This document shows positions 1-5,302 of a stretch of 6,940 nt of DNA, piece after piece. The number at the start of each line of letters is the position of its first letter. Positions within the stretch are counted from its first letter, which is position 1. The stretch lies in assembly GCA_026397575.1 (NCBI GenBank), contig JAPLUP010000036.1:1-6940 (forward strand). The letters are read 5' to 3'. Under the pieces are notes generated by a model, which was not told where the DNA came from, made no database searches, and worked only from the letters and a program-made list of their open reading frames with translations. Both the position numbers and the translations under genes were made by a program. Origin of the DNA: Candidatus Zixiibacteriota bacterium (GTDB lineage: Bacteria; Zixibacteria; MSB-5A5; CAIYYT01).

Positions 1-1522
1 GTTTGATCTGAATCGTAATGATTCGCGGTGCATAGACAGAGAGATCCTTACGCGGCTCGGCAATGGTCTGCTCCATGACATCGAGCACTTTCAAACGTGC
101 TTGGCGCGCACGCTCCAGGGCGTCACGCATAATCTCATGTGTCAAACCGCCGATTTTGATATCAAGTTGAAACGCCGTAATTCCCGCACGTGTGCCGGCA
201 ACTTTGAAATCCATATCGCCGAAGTGATCTTCCGAACCGAGAATATCGGTGAGAATGCTGTAGCGATTCTTGTCCAAGATCAGGCCCATGGCGATACCCG
301 CCACCGGCGCCTTGATCGGCACACCGGCATCCATCAGCGCCAACGCACCGCCACATACGGTTGCCATCGACGACGAACCGTTCGACTCAAGAACGTCGGA
401 GACGATGCGAATCGTATAGGGGAAGCTTCCATCAGCTGGCAGGACGGCCTGCAGTGCGCGTTCCGCCAGCGCGCCATGGCCGATTTCGCGGCGTCCCGGA
501 CCGCGCGCCGGTTTGACCTCTCCGGTAGCATAGGCGGGAAAATTGTAGTGCAGCATATAGCTCTTACTCGACTCGCCTTCGAGAGCATCAATAATTTGCT
601 CATCCAGTTTGGTACCGAGTGTCACAACCACCAATGCCTGCGTCTGACCGCGTGTAAACAACGCCGAACCATGCGTGCGTGGCAGTACACCAACTTCGCA
701 TGTGATCTGACGAACCACGTCAAGTCCACGACCATCGACGCGCTTGCTTGTATCCAGCACCCGACGGCGCAAGTCCGCCGCTTCAAATTCCTCGAGATAC
801 TGCCTGATGAAAGTCTCACACTCGGGGAACTGTTCGGCCAAGGCCGCCTGCGTTTCCTCGGAGATCTTCTTGACCGCTCCCGAATGCTGCTGTTTGTCAG
901 TGATTTCATGCGCATCAACGAGCTTCTGTTTGGCAAGCTGCTCAACACGCGCACGTAGTCCCTCGGGAATCTCCGCCCGAATGATTGGAGCCTTCTCCTT
1001 GCCCAGCTTCTCGCGAATCTGCTTGATGAGTTCACAGATTTTGCGAATCTCCTGATGCCCGATCATACCAACGCGTACCGCCGCGACAATCTCGGTGAAG
1101 GGAATGTGCGAGATGTGCAACGATGTGGAAGCACCGATGATGCCGAGAACGTCGGCATCGTTTTCCTGATCGGAAGATATTGTCGTCACCATGACCTGCA
1201 CTTCATTCGCGTACCCTTCCGGGAACAGCGGTCGCAACGGCCGGTCAATCAGACGTGCCGAAAGGATTTCTTTTTCGGACGGACGACCTTCTCGTTTGAA
1301 GAAACCGCCGGGAATCTTGCCCGCAGCGTAAGTCCTCTCACGATAGTCAACCGAGAGCGGGAAAAACCCCTTGTGGAAGTCAGGTTTGTCGGAGGCACAG
1401 ACAGCCGTCATGCTAATCGTGTCGCCATAGCGAACCCAGCAAGCGCCACCCGCCTGTTTGGCAACGCGACCGATCTCTATTGAGAGTGTCCGACCGCCAA
1501 TTTCGATTTCAAATTTATCCAT
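1..1522 (-). CDS. pnp: Polyribonucleotide nucleotidyltransferase (PNPase), 5' part, with an internal in-frame gap
   Basis: PNPase degrades RNA 3'-to-5' by phosphorolysis and works in the cytoplasm, often in a degradosome. The window holds 507 codons from the ATG at 1522 with no stop; the gene runs off the left edge. The first RNase PH domain starts at the N-terminus and shows VRYGDT (30-35) and the RNA-contacting FFKREGRPS (74-82). A helical linker follows. The second RNase PH domain has VLPRTHGSALFTRG, GPGRREIGHG, the phosphate-binding SNGSSSM (380-386) and the metal ligands D432, D438 and K440, which match E. coli D486, D492 and K494. The visible part ends at the start of the KH domain; KH and S1 are outside. 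The active site therefore looks intact. Oddly, VRVG (149-152) is followed almost at once by GHQEI (155-159), where about 50 residues normally intervene. The frame is open throughout, so this is not a frameshift. It lies 22 bases after rpsO, the usual order. Confidence 0.95.
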   Translation of the reverse strand, partial: MDKFEIEIGGRTLSIEIGRVAKQAGGACWVRYGDTISMTAVCASDKPDFHKGFFPLSVDYRERTYAAGKIPGGFFKREGRPSEKEILSARLIDRPLRPLFPEGYANEVQVMVTTISSDQENDADVLGIIGASTSLHISHIPFTEIVAAVRVGMIGHQEIRKICELIKQIREKLGKEKAPIIRAEIPEGLRARVEQLAKQKLVDAHEITDKQQHSGAVKKISEETQAALAEQFPECETFIRQYLEEFEAADLRRRVLDTSKRVDGRGLDVVRQITCEVGVLPRTHGSALFTRGQTQALVVVTLGTKLDEQIIDALEGESSKSYMLHYNFPAYATGEVKPARGPGRREIGHGALAERALQAVLPADGSFPYTIRIVSDVLESNGSSSMATVCGGALALMDAGVPIKAPVAGIAMGLILDKNRYSILTDILGSEDHFGDMDFKVAGTRAGITAFQLDIKIGGLTHEIMRDALERARQARLKVLDVMEQTIAEPRKDLSVYAPRIITIQIK

Positions 1523-1534
1523 TTAATGAACCCA

Positions 1535-1540
1535 CTCCTT
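1535..1540 (-). promoter_or_regulatory. Ribosome binding site of pnp
   Basis: AAGGAG on the minus strand lies in the 22-base rpsO-pnp gap, 12 bases before the pnp ATG. The spacing is slightly long, but it is the only strong site there and it supports the ATG at 1522. The gap is too short for the terminator and RNase III hairpin that separate rpsO and pnp in E. coli. Confidence 0.7.
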
Positions 1541-1544
1541 CAGT

Positions 1545-1814
1545 CTATCTGCGTAAGTCGAGTTGTTCTACGAGGTGGCGATAACTCTCGACATCGCTAT
1601 CGCGCAGATAGTTTAGTAACCGTCTCCTCTTGCCCACCATCTTCAACAGACCGTGACGCGAATGCATATCCTTCGAGTGTTTCTGCAAGTGGAGGGATAA
1701 TTCATTGATTTGTTGCGTCAACAACGCAATCTGCACTTCCGGCGAACCGGTGTCCTTTTCGTGCAAATGAAAATGTTCAATGATTTCTTTCTTCTTGTCT
1801 CCAGACAATGGCAC
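1545..1814 (-). CDS. rpsO: 30S ribosomal protein S15
   Basis: S15 is a primary 16S rRNA-binding protein that organises the central domain (platform) of the 30S subunit and contributes to a bridge with 50S. The 89-residue product has the same length as E. coli S15. Family landmarks in order are [12 protein letters not shown] (22-33), the [13 protein letters not shown] segment, then [11 protein letters not shown], and an LDLRR end. Two positions differ from the usual form: HSRRG is HSRHG, and the final LGLRR is LDLRR. The start is a GTG (1814-1812), fixed by the AAGGAGT site just upstream and by family length. It sits 12 bases after ribF and 22 before pnp, so it is probably cotranscribed with both. 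There is no room for a dedicated leader of the kind used for S15 autoregulation in E. coli, unless it lies within the end of ribF. Confidence 0.97.
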   Translation of the reverse strand: MPLSGDKKKEIIEHFHLHEKDTGSPEVQIALLTQQINELSLHLQKHSKDMHSRHGLLKMVGKRRRLLNYLRDSDVESYRHLVEQLDLRR

Positions 1815-1821
1815 TTTCGTT

Positions 1822-1828
1822 ACTCCTT
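1822..1828 (-). promoter_or_regulatory. Ribosome binding site of rpsO, overlapping the ribF stop codon
   Basis: The minus strand reads AAGGAGT, 7 bases before the GTG at 1814. Its first two bases are the last two of the ribF TAA stop (1829-1827). Ribosomes ending ribF therefore finish on the rpsO initiation site. It supports the GTG start. Confidence 0.8.
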
Positions 1829-2747
1829 ATATTATGTTAAACATCTCTCTAATTGTCACTTCATCGTGCGCGATCTGTTTCGCCAGCGCACCGGAATCCG
1901 CAAATTGCATCGAACCTCGGACGAACGCCGTCGGAAAGACGCTTACAGTGTCACCGTACAGATCGCCGTCAAAATCAAACAGATTGACTTCAAAAGCGAA
2001 CTTCTGCTTCTGATCGCCCACGTACATCATTCCGTAAAGTCGGCGCGAATCAACAATATTATACGCCGCGTAGACGCCCGGAGGCGGGACGATTTTCTCC
2101 GCCGGTAATGTAACATTTATCGTCGGAAAACCCAAGTGTTTCCCGATGCTTTTTCCGCGCACTACCGCTCCCTCGAACTCAAGATCATGCCCCAGCATGG
2201 CCAACGCGGTGCCAAAATCGCCGGTGGTTATCTCGCGACGAATCCGCATGCTGCTCACCGGACGTTCATTGAACAGAATCGGATCAAGTGCTTTCAAGTG
2301 ATATCCGTATTGTTCGGCGTTTGCGCGCAAAAAGTCGACATTGCCCTCGCGACGATGACCGAAAGCATGATTCGATCCAATGATCAAGAAACGACAGGCA
2401 AGGCCTTCCAGTAAGTACTTCTCCAGAAAATCGCGAGCACTAACTGCCGCGACCTCCCGCGTGAAGTCCATCACCACCACAGCGTCCAGCTTCTGCACTT
2501 CAAGCAACCGCAACTTCTCGGTCGTCGTCGTGAGCACCGGCGGAATATCGGTCGTGGAAACGATCTGCTGCGGATGCGGGTCGAAAGTTACGAGCACTGA
2601 CTTCAGTCCATTCTCACGAGCGCAAGCCGACAATTCGGCCAGTATGCTCTGATGACCGACATGAATGCCATCGAAACTGCCGATTGTGACCGCCGAACCA
2701 TCGTGCAAGAATGCGGCTGCCGATTCTATATTGGAAAACACCAGCAT
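1827..2747 (-). CDS. ribF: Bifunctional riboflavin kinase / FAD synthetase
   Basis: RibF makes FMN from riboflavin and ATP, then FAD from FMN and ATP, in the cytosol. The 306-residue length is usual. The N-terminal FMN adenylyltransferase half has GSFDGIHVGH (23-32), TFDPHP (54-59), GSNHAFGHRREGN (124-136) and the SSMRIRR segment (165-171), the nucleotidyltransferase signatures. The C-terminal kinase half has GKHLGFPTIN (202-211), PGVYA (223-227) and FEVNLFDFDGDLYG (252-265), with E253 as the likely catalytic base. The loop that normally reads IGTRPTF before this glutamate is VGDQKQ here, about four residues shorter than in E. coli, and lacks the RPT triplet. I chose the ATG at 2747, which overlaps the truB stop as TGATG, over a TTG one codon upstream; a weak AAGAG lies 7 bases before it. 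The gene leads directly into rpsO. Confidence 0.95.
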   Translation of the reverse strand: MLVFSNIESAAAFLHDGSAVTIGSFDGIHVGHQSILAELSACARENGLKSVLVTFDPHPQQIVSTTDIPPVLTTTTEKLRLLEVQKLDAVVVMDFTREVAAVSARDFLEKYLLEGLACRFLIIGSNHAFGHRREGNVDFLRANAEQYGYHLKALDPILFNERPVSSMRIRREITTGDFGTALAMLGHDLEFEGAVVRGKSIGKHLGFPTINVTLPAEKIVPPPGVYAAYNIVDSRRLYGMMYVGDQKQKFAFEVNLFDFDGDLYGDTVSVFPTAFVRGSMQFADSGALAKQIAHDEVTIREMFNII

Positions 2748-3691
2748 CAAATCACTCTTACATATTCAACTAGCGGCTCATCGCCAAACTCACCAAACGC
2801 GACACTGCCACAGCGCATCCGGCCTATTGCCAGCAGTTCGCCGTGCAACCCACGGACCGCAACCAGTTGACCCAGATCAAGCGGCTCGTCGTGTTCGAAG
2901 ACGTCTTGTATCCGAATGGGGACGCCCCTCATCACCTGAGCAGCCCAAGGTTCAAGCACCCGCAGGGTCGGAATCTCGAGCATATTTTCAATCGGGACGT
3001 ATGCTTGAGCGAACCGTGTCACGTCAACTGCGCCTTCCACCGTAGTGCTAAAGCGTTCTTGCAGGTCATCAAGACGTATGGCTCTCTCCAGCCGCCACCT
3101 TCCGATGGCTGCGCGGCGCAGATTGCTGACATAACCGCCACAATTCAGGCGCTGTCCGAGATCATGAGCAATGCTGCGGATGTATGTTCCGCTGGAGCAA
3201 ACAACTTCAATGCTCAGGTGCGGGTATTCATACGCCGTGACGTTGATTTCGCTGACATGCACGTGACGTTTCTTCTCTTCCACAAGCTGATTCCTGCGCG
3301 CATACTTGTAAAGCGGTTGCCCTTGATGCTTGACGGCTGAATATGCGGGCGCCACTTGTTCGATTTCGCCCATGAACTCCGGGAGCAATGTTAGAATTTC
3401 CTCAAGCGTTGGCTTGGTCTCAGGCAAATGCGCCGTCAACTCGCCGTCGCGGTCAAGAGTTGTGGACACATATCCGAGTGTAATCTCCGCCAGATATTTT
3501 TTGCCCTGCTTGCTGACGAACTGCGCGAGCTTGGTTGCCTTGCCGAGACAAATAATCAGCAATCCGGTTGCCTGCGGATCAAGGGTTCCGCAGTGACCAA
3601 CCTTCTTGATGCCCAGAACGCTGCGTATTCTCGCGACCACGCCGAATGACGTGATTCCTTCCGGCTTGTCGATCAGGAGAAATCCGTTCAT
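2747..3691 (-). CDS. truB: tRNA pseudouridine(55) synthase
   Basis: TruB isomerises U55 to pseudouridine in the T loop of nearly all tRNAs and also acts as a tRNA folding chaperone. The 314-residue product has the family length. It opens with the typical NGFLLIDKPEGITS. Motif II is VGHCGTLDPQATG, with catalytic D38 (E. coli D48). Y66 in KKYLAEITLG and R172 in CSSGTYIRS match E. coli Y76 and R181, and YSAVKHQGQPLY (117-128) is the conserved substrate-binding stretch. A C-terminal region from about residue 235 resembles the PUA-like RNA-binding domain (MRGVPI, then LVAVRG and LLAIGRM). The ATG overlaps the stop of the preceding nuclease gene as ATGA, and the TGA stop overlaps the ribF ATG. An AAGGG (3706-3702) lies 10 bases before the start. 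All catalytic residues are present. Confidence 0.97.
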   Translation of the reverse strand: MNGFLLIDKPEGITSFGVVARIRSVLGIKKVGHCGTLDPQATGLLIICLGKATKLAQFVSKQGKKYLAEITLGYVSTTLDRDGELTAHLPETKPTLEEILTLLPEFMGEIEQVAPAYSAVKHQGQPLYKYARRNQLVEEKKRHVHVSEINVTAYEYPHLSIEVVCSSGTYIRSIAHDLGQRLNCGGYVSNLRRAAIGRWRLERAIRLDDLQERFSTTVEGAVDVTRFAQAYVPIENMLEIPTLRVLEPWAAQVMRGVPIRIQDVFEHDEPLDLGQLVAVRGLHGELLAIGRMRCGSVAFGEFGDEPLVEYVRVI

Positions 3692-4671
3692 GCCGGCAGC
3701 GCCCTTTCGATCTCCTCAAGCAGTATGTCCTTTGCCTGCTTAAACGGATAGTTGAGATGACATCCGGCGGCGTTGCGATGACCACCGCCACCGTAAACTC
3801 TGGCAATAGCCGACACATCGACCTCTCCGTGGGAACGCAGTGATATTTTGGTGCGATTTGGTTCCAGCTCCCGCAGCAACGCACCGACTTTGACGCTGCA
3901 AGTGTAGAGCGAGTAGTCGGCGAGTCCTTCAACTTCGTCCAGATCGCCGGCAAGCTTATCACGCAGACGCCGGTCCGAGAGCAGAAGGCAGATTCGACCG
4001 TCGTGATAAAGTTCCATCGATGCCACCAGTTCGCCCATCATTCGCACTTGCTGCTCGCTGAAGCACGCGTAGAGAGCATCGCCGATCCTCTTCGGGTTCG
4101 CGCCGACATCGAGAAGGTCGGCTGCCAGCCGCATCGCTGCGGACGTCGTATTGGAAAAACGAAATCGTCCGGTATCGGTTAGTATCGCCGTAAACAGCTC
4201 ATCGGCGTTGTCGCGAGTAATTGGCAGACCGGCTTCATGAAACAGGTCATAAACCATCATTCCCACGGCTTCCGCCTTGGCATCGACGTAATTGATTTGA
4301 CCATAGCTGATGTTGTCCGCATGATGATCTATGTTGATCACGAAGCAATCGGGATGCAGAAGCTTTTGCACGTCCCCGATGCGCGAAATCTCCGGCGCTT
4401 CCAAGAGCACCGCGCAATCAAAGCGAGGATACGTCTTGTCGGCGCTGTAAACATCTATCAGTCCGTGCTTCGCCAGAAACAGATAACGGGGCACGGCGCT
4501 GTCATGATTGACGATCATTGGCTCGCAGTTACACAGCTTGCACATGTCGTACATTGCCAACTGCGAGCCGATCGAGTCACCATCGGGGCTGACGTGCGAA
4601 GAAATCAACACGCGTCCGCCCTGTCGCAACCGGCCGACTATTTCACTCAGTATCGTCTTTTCTTTGATCAT
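3688..4671 (-). CDS. nrnA: DHH/DHHA1 phosphoesterase, NrnA-like nanoRNase / pAp phosphatase
   Basis: Proteins of this DHH subfamily hydrolyse 2-5 nt RNA and often dephosphorylate pAp to AMP, with Mn2+; some act on cyclic dinucleotide products. The 327 residues show the full domain order. Motif I is SSHVSPDGDS (24-33, with H26, D30, D32). Motif III is the signature DHH (115-117). Motif IV is TDTGRFRFSNT (165-175, with D166). The DHHA1 domain ends in GGGGHRNAAG (294-303) after SLRSHGEVDVS. Motif II normally carries an aspartate (VLDTSD-like), but here reads LLEAPE with E91 at that place. The ATG at 4671 lies within the end of rbfA, giving a 29-base overlap, and is preceded by GAGGA (4678-4674) at short spacing. 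The stop overlaps truB as ATGA. The exact substrate (nanoRNA, pAp, pApA) cannot be fixed from sequence; the gene symbol is by similarity. Confidence 0.9.
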   Translation of the reverse strand: MIKEKTILSEIVGRLRQGGRVLISSHVSPDGDSIGSQLAMYDMCKLCNCEPMIVNHDSAVPRYLFLAKHGLIDVYSADKTYPRFDCAVLLEAPEISRIGDVQKLLHPDCFVINIDHHADNISYGQINYVDAKAEAVGMMVYDLFHEAGLPITRDNADELFTAILTDTGRFRFSNTTSAAMRLAADLLDVGANPKRIGDALYACFSEQQVRMMGELVASMELYHDGRICLLLSDRRLRDKLAGDLDEVEGLADYSLYTCSVKVGALLRELEPNRTKISLRSHGEVDVSAIARVYGGGGHRNAAGCHLNYPFKQAKDILLEEIERALPA

Positions 4672-5014
4672 CTTCCTCGTGAATCTGATTCAGCAACTCC
4701 TCAATACGCAAGCCATGTTCCACCGAGCGGTCGACTTTGAATGACAGAGTCGGCACCTTCCTGATCGATATCTGCCGCGCCAGTTCGGACTGAATAAATC
4801 CCTTCGCATGGTCGAGCGCACGATTGGTTGTTTTCTGCGTCAACGTGTCGCCGTAGACCGAATAATAAACGGTCGCCTCGGACAGGTCGGCTGTAAGTTT
4901 GACATCCGTCACCGTGACGAAACCGACGTGGGTGTCCTTGAGCTTCTGTTGAATAATCACCGCGACCACTTCTTTGATTTGATCGCGCAACCGATCAATG
5001 CGTTTGAATGCCAT
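4643..5014 (-). CDS. rbfA: 30S ribosome-binding factor A
   Basis: RbfA binds the immature 30S subunit near the 5' helix of 16S rRNA and helps its late maturation, notably at low temperature. The 123-residue protein begins with RIDRLRDQIKEVVAVIIQQK, the family's N-terminal helix. It continues through KDTHVGFVTVTDVKLTADL and ATVYYSVYG, strands of the KH-like fold, and ends with VPTLSFKVDRSVEHGLRIEELL, the conserved C-terminal signature. An acidic, disordered-looking tail (EEDDQRKDDTE) follows, as in E. coli. The ATG overlaps the stop of the DUF503 gene as TAATG, with AGAAGG (5030-5025) 10 bases upstream. Its 3' end overlaps the next gene by 29 bases. Its place between infB/ylxP and truB is the usual one. 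Confidence 0.96.
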   Translation of the reverse strand: MAFKRIDRLRDQIKEVVAVIIQQKLKDTHVGFVTVTDVKLTADLSEATVYYSVYGDTLTQKTTNRALDHAKGFIQSELARQISIRKVPTLSFKVDRSVEHGLRIEELLNQIHEEDDQRKDDTE

Positions 5015-5295
5015 TAGTAAAACGCCTTCTCACAATCGACAATGATCACCTCCGGGTTGGAAGCGACATAATTCTCGACACTCTCCAGAACTTGCTCAAT
5101 AAACACTTGCTCGTTGGCGACAATAGCCACTCCGAGCGTGGCACGCTGCCAAAGATCGTTGTCGTCAACTTCCGCAACGGAGATATTGAACCGGTTCTTC
5201 AATCTGTCTTTTAGACCCTTGACTACCTGTCGCTTGGTTTTTAGCGACCGCGACTGCGGAATCTGCAGAACGATGCGGAGTGTTCCCAGCTTCAT
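5014..5295 (-). CDS. ylxP: DUF503 family protein (YlxP-like)
   Basis: This is a small conserved protein of unproven function, found between infB and rbfA in many bacteria (ylxP in B. subtilis); a role linked to ribosome assembly is only inferred from that. The 93 residues begin MKLGTLRIVLQIPQSRSLK, matching the family's N-terminal strand and SLK.KR motif, then show VAEVDDNDLWQRATLGVA (40-57), the best-conserved DUF503 stretch. Length matches the roughly 92 residues of B. subtilis YlxP. I chose the ATG at 5295; a TTG at 5319 would add eight residues that have no family counterpart and would lie inside the end of infB. The start lies 7 bases after the infB stop, and no convincing ribosome binding site precedes it, so it is probably translated by coupling to infB. 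Its TAA overlaps the rbfA ATG. Confidence 0.92.
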   Translation of the reverse strand: MKLGTLRIVLQIPQSRSLKTKRQVVKGLKDRLKNRFNISVAEVDDNDLWQRATLGVAIVANEQVFIEQVLESVENYVASNPEVIIVDCEKAFY

Positions 5296-5302
5296 AGCGG
5301 TA

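Noticed and set aside
101..958. Long plus-strand open frame of 285 codons opposite pnp
   Set aside because: It is the codon-register antisense of a well-conserved PNPase frame, has no recognisable domain, and the opposite strand encodes all the catalytic motifs. It stays open only because TTA, CTA and TCA are rare in the pnp codons.
622..1035. Minus-strand open frame of 137 codons inside pnp, possible sign of a frameshift
   Set aside because: It lies in a different frame from PNPase, while the true frame is open and matches the family on both sides without a switch. The anomaly in pnp is an in-frame gap near 1060, not a frameshift.
2748..2750. TTG as the ribF start, one codon before the ATG
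   Set aside because: The adjacent ATG is a stronger start and forms the common TGATG stop-start coupling with truB.
2843..3340. Plus-strand open frames opposite truB, nrnA, rbfA and infB
   Set aside because: All are shadows of conserved minus-strand genes with no motif, ribosome site or domain of their own.
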